A stretch of 64,000 nt of DNA from Desarmillaria ectypa (Eukaryota > Basidiomycota > Agaricomycetes > Agaricales > Physalacriaceae), in the NCBI GenBank assembly GCA_030407005.1, contig JAUDYN010000004.1, forward strand, positions 806,001 to 870,000, written 5' to 3'. The position numbers were made by a program, and so were the translations under genes. This document shows, one piece after another, positions 31,703-43,536 of this stretch; the stretch's first letter is position 1; each line of letters starts with the position of its first letter. A model generated the notes under the pieces. That model worked only from the letters and a program-made list of their open reading frames with translations, did not search any database and was not told the origin of the DNA.

Positions 31703-34700
31703 TTACTCCTGCCCAACAGCTACATTGAACACCTTTTGGACCAACACAGCCGCAGGATCCGTTGAGCCTTCTAATCTCGCAAACGACACCGTCGACACCG
31801 TCGTCGAAAATGTGCGTAGATACGGCGAGTACTAAAAAAATACCAGATCAACCCAGCCCGCAAACAAGGGAGCGGAGACATACCACTCTGCAGAAATGCC
31901 GATACCATCCCCACGTCTCCCAGGCATTCCACTCATTCTTGCCCCAATTTTCCCGGTTGTGCCATGCCTTTTCCGTGATCACGTCGGGATTCGAGGTATC
32001 AGGGGGGACCAAGTAAGATGTGAAACCCTCCAACGTCCGCGACAATACGGATTTTTGCTCCTTCGTCAAGGTCGAAAATGCTTTAATGGCGCTCGTGAGC
32101 GCAGGATTTTCGGGCATCTCATCTGCGAAAACAACCAAATCAATAACTGAGACCAAACAAGCAGAAGAAGGCAAAATACTTTTTTTGGCTTCAGCATCGA
32201 CCTCCATGCTGGCCCCATCCTCAGCAATAGCCCTAGCCCGCGTATCATCATCCTCCTTTCTCAGCACAGTCAACTTCTTCCTCGCGATACTCACCCTCCC
32301 ATTCCCCTTATCTAGCGCACCCTTCAACAAATCCCACTGCAGCACACCTACCGCCAACGGACTACCCAGCACATCATCCTTCGACCCATGCTCAAACGTC
32401 CACGCCACCACCTCCGTTGGGTCCACAATTTGGTACTGCATCAGTTTGTCAAATACTATGATCACCATCTGCGAGTTGTATTTCCAGAAACGGGCTACGG
32501 CGTTCATAACATCCGTTTTGGCCTCTATGCTTCCGGTAGCGCCGTTGTTGACAATGTGTCGGAGGAGGGGGAGATAGCGCTCTATAGCGTTCAAAAGGTG
32601 AGAGAAAGAGCGAGAGCCAATATGTAATAGTGATTGAATGGTGATGGAGCGGACGATCGTGTCGGTATTGACATGCCCGTCTTCTGATGCCTCAACCGAT
32701 GCTTTGAGCGCGTCGAGGTGCGATATGACATCCTCCGCATTTGCCCTTCCTCTAAACAGATTCAGCACCGATTGTGCGTTGTCATGATGGGGATTTACTG
32801 GGAGTTTCGTCATTAAAAGTAATTCAAATCAATGAGTATGATCTTACTAGGGTCGTCAAATTCAAAACTGGGCCCTGGCGCCTGTTTAGGTAGAACATGT
32901 ACCTCAGGATCTTGCATAGGTTCTGGCAATGTCTTCGCGATACGTTCGTAATACGCCAATCGAATCTCATACTCCAAAGTACGACGCATAAACGCACGCC
33001 GGGGGTTCTGAATCACCAAGGCAACGTCGGGAAGCCTACAAGAACACAATCAAAACCACTTCTGGTGAACAGAAAAGGAAGACAACTGACCATTCCTTCC
33101 ACACCCATTGAAACCCAAAGTTACTCATATGCACAGCAAACCATTCAGAGAACCGCAGAGCTATGTCATGATCCAATCCGTCACTCAGATATCCGTACAG
33201 CTTACGGATTGACTTTCCAACAGCGGGGCCCACAGTGGAAGGAGACAGTTTACAAAGTTCTGTGATGACGCTCATGTAATAGATGGATTTTTGTGACGAT
33301 TCAGGGAGAACGAAGAAAGCTCCAAGGATGGTCTGAAGATAGTTAACCGCAGGTGAAATGATAACCAAGAAAGGTGTTTACCTCAATGATTGTACTCTCT
33401 AGTTGCCAGCCTCTCCCTGCTACGGGCTCGATATCAACAACGGGAGCTCCGGGTTTTGGCTTGAAGGTTCCTGGAAGCATCCATTTAGGGTATTCGAGAA
33501 GGATGCGCGCGCACTCCTTCCGATTGACTTCGAATACATCGAGTATCGATACGAGGTCTGTCCGAACAGCGTATCCTTCGGGCGTATTAAAATCAGGAGA
33601 CACCTAGATTCAAGAGTTCAACAACGTATGATGGGCAGAATCAAGGCAAAAAGAAACACACGTCATTGTCGAATATACGGATATAGTATTCAGGCCATTC
33701 TTCTTTCTTGATCGGCGCGTCGTCTCCCATTTCGTTTTCTAGCTCGATAACTTCAGGGGGAACAAGGACAGAAGGAAGAGCGAAGGGAGTGAAGGACTCC
33801 AGATCGAGAGCTGGGAAATCAGCATACGGACGAGGAAACGAGGTCAAGGATTCAGCATATCCGGATTTTTCAAGAGATCCGAGAGACGCTAATAGAACAT
33901 CCAGGAGCTGATATCAAGTGAGAAAAGGAAGCAAGAGCACCATCCCCGTACTCACCTCATCCGCATTGTCGGTGGTGGCACCTGTCGAAGGTAAAGCCAT
34001 CATTGGATGGACAATCCACTTTGCGCTTGTTGTGGTTTCGTTGAATGCTGCGATAGCATTGACAATGTCCGTGGCATTAGATGCGTGGTTCGTCTTGATA
34101 ACAGAGCCAGCAATCATCAGTCCCTCGGAGGCACAGAGAGCAGCGCGCTTTGCTCGTCCATGGGAAACGCCGAATTCGTCGAGAACGGCAGTGAGGGATT
34201 GAAGCAGGCCAACGAGTGAGTCTATCGAGACCAAGTTTGCTAGTGTCAGGTGAGCGAAGAAATGTATCTGAGCAGATAATAAGCGTAATGGCGTGGAACA
34301 CAAGGGCGGTGACGCACGCAGAACCGAGTTTCTCTCCACGCCAGCTGGTCAACATACGTCTGGAAGCCTTTCCATATATCTTCAAGAATTTGACGTCCCA
34401 ACGAGGGCTCTCCGTCTGGCTGTTCATGTAGGAGTCGCAACAAGGCGGCATAGTATGGGATTTTGTATGGCTGCTCTGTCAACCTGAACAACAGTGAGCT
34501 GGACGGAAAAAGAGAACAATGACGCGTCAAACGCACCCTATCCGAAAGGCCTCTGATAAACTGGGGATGACAGGAGGAACGACGGCACGAATCTGCTTTT
34601 CTAGGTGGGGCAGCTCCTCGACTGGGTCCTACAGCACAACAGTTACAATGAATAGTGAAGCTTGAAGCTTCGCAGAGCGACTCACCACCTCTCCAAGCTT

Positions 34701-34846
34701 GAAAATTGAGGATTTGAGCTTATCCTGAGGAGACTCGATGACCTCGCGTCGGTCGTAGTCGTCTGGAAGAAAGATTCGGATGGCTAGAAATTTGGCAAAC
34801 TTGCAGTAATCTCACCTCTGTACCGTCGGCGTCCACGGTAGCTCAT
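31703..34846 (-). CDS. Nuclear cap-binding protein subunit 1 (CBP80)
   Basis: The gene starts MSYRGRRRYRG at 34846 and ends LVQKVFNVAVGQE at 31703, with about 12 short introns. Blocks in order are DYDRREVIESPQDKLKSSIF, EQPYKIPYYAALLRLLHEQP (N-terminal MIF4G-like repeat), AALCASEGLMIAGS, LPSVLVPPEVIELENEM and KECARILLEYPKWMLPGTF. Then come NPRRAFMRRTLEYEIRLAYY and the C-terminal RARIALL-like helices up to ENWGKNEWNAWETWGWYRHF. This is the large scaffold of the nuclear cap-binding complex. It holds the small RNA-recognition subunit on m7G caps and links capped RNA to splicing, export and decay. All exons join in frame. It is the only apparently intact conserved gene in the inverted-duplication region. 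Confidence 0.88.
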
Positions 34847-35084
34847 CGTCACGTATAACTGGAGTCAACAATTGACAGAAGACTATTGTCCTGGCAGGCC
34901 TATCGAGCTCAATTCAAGTATTTTTCAGATGCACTGGCCGTCACCGTGATGGTCGACGAGCAGAAATGCTGACTCATCAGATACCTTTTTGGATTGTTGC
35001 CCCTATCTTCGATCACGACTGATCGGGATACTCCCAAAGTTTTCAAGTACCGTACCTAATTGTTTCAATTTCCAGGCGACCAGA

Positions 35085-35222
35085 TATATTCTGACTCTCA
35101 CCCCCTCAATATTCATCCATTCTATCTGATTCATTTCGACCACGTTCACCTTTCACCGCTCGGAGTGACCATGTCGAACCAATGGCCATCTTCCAACCGA
35201 TCCGTGGTGCATTTGTGGAACT
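35085..35222 (+). repeat. Inner arm B: promoter and 5' end of HNH-type gene
   Basis: This is the inverted counterpart of 31425-31570. It contains the upstream region and first codons of the HNH-type gene and starts just 240 bp upstream of the cap-binding gene's ATG, so the two genes are divergent. Confidence 0.75.
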
Positions 35223-36489
35223 AGGCCGCGGTCAGAAAGTCATCGAGGACGGTGTGGAGCACTTGGGAATCCCTCATTGGTTAGTTCTCTACGCATGCCT
35301 TGTCCTTGCTGACAAGGTGTTTTTGCCTTCTACTCCAGATCCCTCGGGGAGGATCTCTATAAGCGTAGATGGTTTTCTTACCGGCATGTATTATCGGTTC
35401 TTCCTGGACGATGCTACTACCGACTACACAATATGTACAAATTTCTCTGATTGGGAACCGCTCCTCCGGGAAGACATCCCAGAGCGATGGCTCATGATAG
35501 ACAAATTCAAGACACCAAGTACAAGTCGAAAAGACGTCATTCGAAAAAATTGGTAATCATATCAAAAACATCGTTCTCTGGCTTCGATCAAGAGCTGCGA
35601 GCTGCACACCTAGTTCCACAGGCACATGCGCCATGAGTCCGTTTTTGCCTCTTCTTCCTCATACATTTTATAATCCAGTGTGGGTATGTGTATAGTACTA
35701 AGATCACCAGTTCCACATGTATTGTACCTTTAGTTTACCTTTCAATTTCGTCAAGTCTCGCCCCATCAATGACATTCGCCAAATAATCACTCTGGAATCG
35801 GGCCTCCATGATTGCATGAACCGACCTTCGTTCGTCGTCGTTCCATTCTGTGGCAGATACATAGCGCTCTTTTTTAGTACAGGGAAATTGGGCTGGCGGA
35901 GCCTTACCACCTGCGTGCTGTGAATCTACCCCTTCGCATTGAGGAGTATGCATTGTTTGCCCGTTTCGCGTGGGCTATCACAAGTATTGCTCAGGTGATA
36001 CCAACGAACGAACCGAAGAGAAAGCGGGAGATTGATAGATCTGGAAGCCCCTCTGGTCGGCCGCCGCCAAGTCACAGGCATAGAGGTGAGGGAGACAGTC
36101 ATGTATGCGAACCAGGAGGTCATGATGAGAATGCTAAGTCTAATGCCAGTCTTCATGACTTTAGTGATGGTGGACTGTCAAGTGATCATGATTCCTCTGA
36201 TGATGCCAAGCAATCTGTCGATGTTGAACTTCTGAAGGAACAGGAGCGTGAGCTGACCGTTAGTCAGCTTCAAATCTTTCGTGACGCAGAAGGTGAATGG
36301 CTTGGCTTATTGAATGCATCCCATGATGGATGTTTGTTTTTAGAGGGAACCAAGCCCTTTCCATCGTACATGTGCGATGAAATGGACTGTTATCCAGGTA
36401 TCAGCTGTACCGGGGAAATGAAACGGCGATATCTCGCAGATCACCTAACTATTTCAACGACAGGGGAGTCCACAGTGAGGAGAAATTGA
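35182..36489 (+). CDS. HNH-endonuclease-domain protein (arm B), possibly broken
   Basis: Start MAIFQPIRGAFVELGRG. Later exons supply AAHLVPQAHAP near 35600 (first His of an HNH fold) and then, around 35770-35820, NDIRQIITLESGLHDCMNRP, which carries the Asn and His of the motif, and FVVVPFCGRYIALFF. The segment LRIEEYALFARFAWAI near 35930-35980 matches the 'ARFAWAI' block of mushroom HNH proteins. The C-terminus is an acidic disordered region. Two problems are visible: a TGA at 35634-35636 directly after HAP, and a frame change near 35890 between the HNH core and the ARFAWAI block. Either introns are hidden there or the gene is decaying. Function beyond a nuclease fold is unknown. Confidence 0.55.
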
Positions 36490-36544
36490 TGCAATATTTT
36501 CCATTGTCACTTCCTATCATCCGGTTTTACTTCTAGTTTTATGC

Positions 36545-36700
36545 TTAGTATACGATTCCTGTATTTGTTTCCCTCGCGATAATTGATGTTGAGAATGGCC
36601 GAAATGAAAGTCGCTCTTTGATGCTGAAGTTGTTCCACCACGTCGTTAGGATAAGTTCAACGACATTAGTAGACAAACCGGGAGGATATTTGGTGTAGTT
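36545..36700 (-). pseudogene. F-box fragment
   Basis: The minus strand reads LSTNVVELILTTWWNNFSIK followed by ERLSFRPFSTS. It parallels the start of the neighbouring F-box protein (LPVEIIELILATLWNNSDLNLKERF) but is diverged. It lies between F-box copy B and the HNH-type gene and has no counterpart that I see in arm A. It is too short to function. Confidence 0.5.
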
Positions 36701-36752
36701 TCCGATCACACTCCCGCCTTCGGTTCGACATTTTTCACTTTGATCATAATAA

Positions 36753-37658
36753 CTCCTGAACAGCCGTACTGAAGTTCCATATTGATAAGACAGGCAATAA
36801 TGAATCATACCCAGAAGCGATGAGGCTCTCAATGATGTTCGACAACTGGCAACTGTCAAGTGCCTTCCGTTGGTCGAACATTTGCAGCATCAAATCCCGC
36901 CTCGAGTACAGAAGAATCAATATCTGTCTGTAAAGTCTCCAGGGCAGGGAAGAGCTCAATAGTAAGTATGACCATCGCAGAATTGGTACCGTATATCGTC
37001 AGATGACGGATATGGGGCATTTCGAACTTGGACTTGTAGTCTTTATCGCCACTGAACCGATTGGGGAAGTTTGGAGAGTAAAGCTCTGGACTGTAATAAT
37101 GATTCTTCGAGTAGAATCTATGACATGGTTCTTGATCGATGGGCTTTTCAGTGGTGTTGTACGAGAAGAGCATGTCGAGCTGCTCAATGCTTGGGGGGAA
37201 GACCAGGTTGAAACACCAGGTGGAGATGAGAGGGAATGACGTAGATACGTTGTGGTATAGAAGCGTTACTCGCCGGATATGAGGAAGGCTTTTGAAGAGA
37301 TGTGCCCTGACGTATCTCGGGTGCATGGTAATGGACCGACAGTGGCTGATGAGATAAATCGCAAGGTCAGTGGTGCACTCCTCGAATGAGAGGCGAAGGA
37401 TGTAATCCAAGTAATGAATCGATAAGATGTGAACATCTGTAAGCGAGATGCTCAGGAAGGTGAGGTGCCATGTCTGACACACATAAAGGGATGATTTCAT
37501 GAACAAAAAGCGTTCCTTGAGGTTCAAATCAGAATTGTTCCATAGTGTCGCTAAGATGAGCTCGATAATTTCGACAGGCAAAACGGAAGACATGAAAGTT
37601 ATAGGGAAAAGGTGTCTGAAAATCTAATATTGCCTGCGGAGGTGTCGGTCCGACCTGC
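36753..37658 (-). repeat. Outer arm B of inverted duplication (F-box unit)
   Basis: This is the reverse-complement partner of 26281-27178, nearly identical over about 900 bp. Confidence 0.9.
36856..37593 (-). CDS. F-box-like protein, copy B
   Basis: 245 aa from the ATG at 37593. Relative to copy A it has Ser for Thr (LTFLSIS), Phe for Leu (AHLFKSL), Ser for Pro (YGTNSAM) and Thr for Ala at the last residue. The F-box start VLPVEIIELILATLWNN is unchanged. The frame upstream of this ATG is broken, so the start is fixed at MSSVLP. Such low divergence against the strongly diverged HNH neighbours suggests a recent copy event or gene conversion between the arms. Expression and partner (Skp1) binding are inferred from family only. 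Confidence 0.65.
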   Translation of the reverse strand: MSSVLPVEIIELILATLWNNSDLNLKERFLFMKSSLYVCQTWHLTFLSISLTDVHILSIHYLDYILRLSFEECTTDLAIYLISHCRSITMHPRYVRAHLFKSLPHIRRVTLLYHNVSTSFPLISTWCFNLVFPPSIEQLDMLFSYNTTEKPIDQEPCHRFYSKNHYYSPELYSPNFPNRFSGDKDYKSKFEMPHIRHLTIYGTNSAMVILTIELFPALETLQTDIDSSVLEAGFDAANVRPTEGT

Positions 37659-38206
37659 TCTTCCTACTACGATCTTACAATGGGGGCTCTTATCCGGCCA
37701 AGCTCTCTTATTTTTAAATTTTGACCGCCAGCTATCTCTCTATGCTACGTCTGCAGCTGCTGAAGCGCTGATATGGAACGAGTTTCAACCACAGCTCGAC
37801 TTTTAGCGGGAACACTGCGAGGACAAATTTGAAACTGATCGAATCTCATACTAATATTACTCCGTCACTCTTCCGTTCATCCCACTTGCCACGACACTGC
37901 ATAGAAGCTCTAGTAGTCATTCGGAAACTCCGATGATCAAGAACGATGCCTCAGTCAACGGACTCGGAGAGTAGAGATTACTTAGCTTCTATCCCTCAGC
38001 CCTCAGCTTGTAACAGCTAATTATGCTCGTATCGCAGATCTCAAGTGGACCGACTTCTCTTCTGAAAGGACCTCAAAAATGTCTAATGAATACGTACTGC
38101 ACGTTCGTAGGTATTCGTAAATGATTGAGTCGCAAACTTCGCCTTCTCGGGGATTACGTCTGCCGTATAAATCCAGCTTGATGTCCTCTCGCCTCCCAGC
38201 ATCAGG
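37659..38206. other. Intergenic region between F-box copy B and the MFS gene
   Basis: No coding frame of interest. It should contain the MFS promoter near 38100-38200. Confidence 0.4.
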
Positions 38207-40077
38207 ATGAGCTGTCCAGACCCCACAAAGGACTTTCGCCTCATTCTGGTCCCTCAGAGGCTCCGCTATGATCCAGAAAAACCTTTCCAATTTGGCTTAG
38301 GACTCAATGTCGTTCTCGCATTCGTTTGCACTTTTAGTAAGTCTACCGTCGGCCTATATTCAAACCCAGACTCATTTATGTCTACAGCCGCAGCAAATTT
38401 GTTCTATTGTCAGCCGATGTTAAGTGAGTTAGAGTACCTAGAAAGGACTCGAGCAGTAGATGATTTTTATAGTTCAAATCGCGGAGTTTTTCGATGTGTC
38501 ATATTTTGATTCCTTCAAGTAAGTCGTTCCTCCTCCTCAGAACGCTACTTATTCGTCTATGTTCAGAGCCACCACTATTATTTAAGCTGGGTTCGGGTTT
38601 CATTAACATTTCTCATATCATAGACACATCTCACATCCACGCCAGATATGTCGTAGGACTCTTTTTCTTCGGACCTCTGGGAGACCTCCTCCGGCATCGC
38701 CAGCTAATTCTCGTCCTCATCCTCTGTTCCATCTCCCTTACACTCTGCCTCGCTCTCGTACCTAACTGGAACGCGTTCCTTGCCATCTCCTTCCTCACGG
38801 GCCTAATCAACATCGTACCCCAAGTCGTCGTATCCCTCACAGAGGACTTGGCGCCGCCCTTTAAACGCGCCTTTGCGCTATCTATCGTTATCTCCGGTCT
38901 GATCCTAGGGATCCTCATTGCGCGGGTCTTTGCGGGACTGATAGCTCAGTTTGCAGACTGGCGGGTGGTGTATTACTTTGCGGTAGGCATTCAGGGGGTC
39001 GTGTTGGTCGCATGCTATGCGCTGATCCCGGACTACCCCGTGAAAAATGAGGATCTGGGATATTGGGAACTCGTAAGGTCCATGGTGGTGTTTGCAGTGA
39101 CAGAACCGCTGTTAATTCAGGTATGCATATTTCTACTGGGAATTATATCTCGTGCTTATGGCTGGCTACCGTAGGCGTGCTTGGTAAATTTCCTATCGTC
39201 TGCATGCCTGATGAACTTTTGGGTCACGCTGACGTTTTTACTGGGCGGAGAACCATACAACTATTCCACGTAAGTGACCCTTGTCGGGTGGATATTTCCT
39301 AATTATAATTTATTCATCCTTAGGCTGGTGATCGGTCTTTTTGGACTAATTGGAATCTTTGGTGTGTGCACGACACCGCTTGGTGAGTTTTGATAGTGCT
39401 TGGTCCTTTGAACAATGCATCTCATGACTGTATCATCTAGCGGGTCGAGTCCTCGACAAACTACTTCCGTGGTACGGCTCGGTGCTGTCCACGATCTTCA
39501 CTGCATGTTTCCAAAGCCTCTTGGTGGGCACAGCAGGTATCAATATTGCGCCTGTAAGTATCACCACAACTCAAATGGCAAGCATTTCTTAATTTGTTGA
39601 AAGATCATTCTAGCTGTGCTAGGAATAGACATATTCCGCCAGACGCTGCAAGTCTCCCTTCAGATGTCGATATTCAGGTAGGGGTTCCCCCTTGCGTTCG
39701 TCCTACTATGAGGCTGATTTGCCTTGTCAGCATTTCTAAAGAAGCTACGAGTCGGTTGAATGCTGTATTCACCATATCGGTGAGAAACGATTTTTGCTAT
39801 ATTTTCATTCTAATATTCTGATCCGCTCTAGCTCTTCCTTGGACAAATGATGGGCGTAGATGTCGGTTCGCGCGTGTTTCTGGACTATGGATGGAGGGCG
39901 GGGGCAGGGTTGTCGCTCGGATGGACAGGCCTTGGGCTCTTGATCCTGCTCGTGCGTGGACCGCACTGTGAGCGCAAGACGTGGCTTGGGTACCAAGGTA
40001 GGTTTCGGGCAAAGAAGGCCGAAAAAAAGGATGGGGAGAAGGGTGAGAAAGGGACTGATCAGAAAGGTACTTCGTAA
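38207..40077 (+). CDS. Major facilitator superfamily transporter, with a possible nonsense codon
   Basis: Start MSCPDPTKDFRLILVPQRLR, with the first membrane segment at LGLNVVLAFVCTF. Exons continue with AANLFYCQPML, VVGLFFFGPLGDLLRHRQL (the loop 2-3 motif of MFS carriers), QVVVSLTEDLAPPFKRAFAL, FADWRVVYYFAVGIQGVVLV, LGGEPYNYST, AVLGIDIFRQTLQVSLQMS and FLGQMMGVDVGSRVF. The end is a lysine-rich cytosolic tail. About twelve membrane helices fit a plasma-membrane permease; the substrate is unknown. When exons are joined to give the expected segment before YVVGLFFFG, a TAA at 38583-38585 occupies a position where Gln (CAA) would fit. The gene is therefore either newly disabled or spliced differently there. 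Confidence 0.7.
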
Positions 40078-40584
40078 GTAGGTACCTACATGACTGATTG
40101 CGTACTCTGCAGCCGCTCATCCATCGTAATCTTCCACTGCTCTTTCAGATACTTCGTTCAAAAAAGATGAAGGCAGGATTACTTGGGATGCTTGATTCTT
40201 CTGTGCGCTCTATCGTTACGTGTCGATCACCACTGGTATACTACTTGCTATACTGGGCGATTTAAACCGCAACGCCAGAACCACAGGCAAAGATTATCGA
40301 TGATAAAAGACATCTAGCACAAGATTTATATCGTTGCCTCGGACCCCGTTGATCTTAATATGCTATTCAGTGGAACTAAATTCGTGTACTACGTCCTTGC
40401 GGTTAGACTCCAAGGGGAAGCGAATCGGTCATGGTGTGGCATATATACATCATAAGTGACCCCGCGCATATCAGACAACAATTATTTAAGGGCTCAATTC
40501 ATCATTTACTGCTAACTATGTATACTAGGCTATTGACTCGTGACCTTGACCCACTCAACAAACGCTCACAATAGGTAAAATTAC
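40078..40584. other. Intergenic, between convergent MFS and MYND-DUF4470 genes
   Basis: About 500 bp of AT-leaning sequence with no gene seen; it carries the two 3' UTRs. Confidence 0.4.
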
Positions 40585-42805
40585 TTAGGCAAGCCTGAAC
40601 ATGTAATCGTATTTAATAAACGACTGCGGGAAGGGAAAGAACATGAGATAAACTCACCATCCTGTACCACTTTTCGGGTGAATCAATACATGACAGTGTA
40701 TTTGGCGATGTACCGAGTTCTGCGAAACAGCGCTTAGCAAAACAGGAAAACATGAGATATAACAGGTACTATAACGGATGAACGAGGGCGTACGTGTGGG
40801 ACAATTTTGTTGATTCTTCGGCATTTGAGCCCCACCTTTCTAGCGATCATATCAGCCTTCTCATCATTCAAGTATTCCTGGAATGCGATTGAGGTATCGT
40901 GGAAGGCATCCAGGTTATTCACAGTGTTGTGAAAAGAACGATCAGACACATGGTGCAAGTTCTAGCACAGAGTCACGATGGGCAGACTTAAGACAAGTAC
41001 TCACTGTGAATTTGCATGATGCCATCTCTTTCATCGCACGACGCGTCGCCGCTATGGACGACGTGGCTTCACCTGCTTTTTTCCAAGTTGTCCAATTCAT
41101 GAACAGGCCAATGATAACGGCATAAGGATTACCTCCGTTTAACAAGGGGCCCCAGTGAGATAGAATGGACATGTTAACGTAGTTCTTGTCAGTGATATTG
41201 GAAGTCTTGATTCGATCGAAACTCTTGGGAGAAGATATATCACTTTTTAGAATAACTGGAAGGTCTCTGGCGTCTTTATCGTAAGAATAAATGTGAGTCT
41301 TGTATCTCCGAAGTCGCTTGGAGAATTCGACGAGCTGATATTTCACGTAGAAGAATAGGCTGCCCATCAGGTCGTCGTCAGTACTGTGCGCTTTTACTGC
41401 CTTGACAACTTCATTGTAACTGGGGACTGATCAGAGTCACAAAGAGGCAAGAAGATACTGCTTACTCCCATCCTTCAAGCGGACTAGAGTTATCATGGAG
41501 CAGGAGATCTCCCTGATGAGAGAAGAGCCATATATTCGGAACATACATATGATCTTTCATCGCGCCAAAAGGAAGGAGTAATCCAGATCTACGCCATGAG
41601 TCGAAAGCCACTATGAGATGGCTTAAGACCCGCATAGTGTCGCTCACGATGATCGATTCTCTCTGGGGCGTACATTGTCCTGCTTAACGCATCTTTGGCT
41701 TGGGGGAATTCGATCTCATCCCCTGAAAGCAGAGAAATGAGAAACTTGGTCGTATCTGGGTCCCATCTCGTGTATACTGTGGTAAAGGACGTCAGGCAAG
41801 CGGGGCTTCCATCGAGGTGCTGAAGAGTTGGGACATCAGGAATGCGTGGAAAGACACGGATCCGATAAGACACTGGTTGGAAAACCGAGTACCAGAAGTG
41901 AAGTGCGTGCTCAGCGGCTTCCTCCTAGTCGGAGTATGAAGTCAGATAATACCGAGTGAATACACATAGTGATGATTATGCTTACCGCATCCTTGATGAT
42001 ACCAAGAATGGTCAGAATAATAAGATTGCGACATACAGCTCAACGATTTTGGTCATTTAGTACGATTTTAAGTGTTCCGATGTAGTCTTCCGGCAGCTCA
42101 TTGACTGTTCTGACGACGTTACGCAGATCCCCAGAGGCTAATGCACAGAATGAGTAAGTCCATAGAAAGTTTAAAGTGACAGACATACGTATGAAAGCAA
42201 GCGAGAGGTCTTTGTCACATATTCCATCGGCACCCTCATTGTTTTTTACATTAATGACATCGATGGACATCATATTCCCCCATCTGACGGCCTAAGCATC
42301 AGTCTTTGCAAACTACTGGTAAACAGGAGGCGCCCTTACAACTCCATTCCACTGCCAAACTTTTTCTGCGGTACATGTGTCTCGTTGCTACCAGACACAA
42401 ACACTGGGTTCCTGTCCTCTTTAACCCACGTGGGCGTCCACGACTTTGACTTCAAAAGGTTTTTACCATCTGCCCAAGGGTTACCTAGTTATCTCGCATA
42501 CGGATGTATGATAAATAAGGTCCTTGTTTATGAGATTTCCAATGCTCCATCTGACACTCCTTGGAACAATATCGGACGAGAAGGCAACCAGAACAGGACC
42601 GTGTAGCATCGTTTGGGTAAAATCGATGTGGGGAGACGTTTCGATTAGCACAGTCAAGGCGACGTAGAGGTGGCGGCAAGGATGTCCTAAATTCCATATG
42701 GTCAGCAAGTCTGGAAGACGAGACGGTAAGATTCTGCATGAGATCTTGCATGCTAGTCATTGCAAGTGGTGATGGAGGCTGATAAGGGCTTGTATATATC
42801 GGCAA
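40585..42805 (-). CDS. MYND zinc-finger protein with DUF4470 domain, with frameshift
   Basis: Start MPIYTSPYQPPSPLAM. A MYND-like finger follows near residues 50-95: CANRN...CSGCLLVRYCSKECQ with MEHWKSHK. Its second Cys pair appears incomplete (CANR instead of CxxC). The DUF4470 domain includes WGNMMSIDVINVKNNEGADG, KDLSLAFI and ASGDLRNVVRTVNELPEDY. Later blocks are FDRIKTSNITDKNYVN, WGPLLN and VIIGLFMNWTTWK. The last exons give RCFAELGTSPNTLSCIDSPE and end at 40585. Near 41611 the frame must shift by one base to pass from ERHYAGLKPSH to VAFDSWRRSGLLLPFGA, and no GT...AG pair fits. The gene is recognisable but may be broken. DUF4470-MYND proteins are common and expanded in Agaricomycetes; their role is unknown. 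Confidence 0.72.
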
Positions 42806-43536
42806 GTGTGGAGTGATTACGTTGCTCGAAGGATTTGCAGCGTCTATCTGTATACTTATCCTCAGTGTTCGTGGCCCGAAAATAAGCGCCCATTTGGATG
42901 TCCCATGTACCGATGCTAGGGGAAAATTGGCCTGTGATCATATGTGGAAAGCAGTTACGGAATATAAGAACGGGAACAGGTCATGCCCAGGTCACTGCAG
43001 TCGAATGGCAATTAAAGGTTAGGGGGTATGATAGATTTGAGAAGCAAAAATGCGTGAGCATCACCTCCCCCAGCCATAACTGTATTAATAGGTATATATG
43101 TTGTAGCCAAGTCTTGACGACCCTATATGACGTCTGTCCCAGCGAGAGTCGATCATTCAACAGGGTCATGCTGAATTGAACGTAAGATCGTCGGGAAAAA
43201 GTTGCGATGACGTCCTCGGCCCGATAGCCAAGCACAAACTCTGACAGTCAATCACCATGTCGACGATATACATGTATGTCACTGTGACAAGGCCATACCA
43301 GGAAAAGAGCATGACAATCACTGTCAGAACGGCAAATTATATCACCCAACGACATCTCCAAACTCCAGTTCCAGGGTAGCCACATGGGATTCGCCTGTAG
43401 CTCGGAGTCGATCCTTCATTCCAAAGTCAAGGAAAGTTAGTTATAACGCCACGTTGGTATGCCCTGTGAGAAATTGTCGGGGTGAAAAACCAAAACCATA
43501 GATTGGAAGATACAACGAGATATTACATCGTCTAAA
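42806..43536. other. Intergenic, upstream of MYND gene and downstream of RFC1
   Basis: Short frames only, with no family recognised. Confidence 0.4.

Noticed and set aside
26281..37658. Interpreting the inverted repeat as a large DNA transposon with terminal inverted repeats
   Set aside because: The arms are ordinary gene-bearing duplicates with ragged edges, no target-site duplication was seen, and the interior carries a conserved host gene rather than a transposase.
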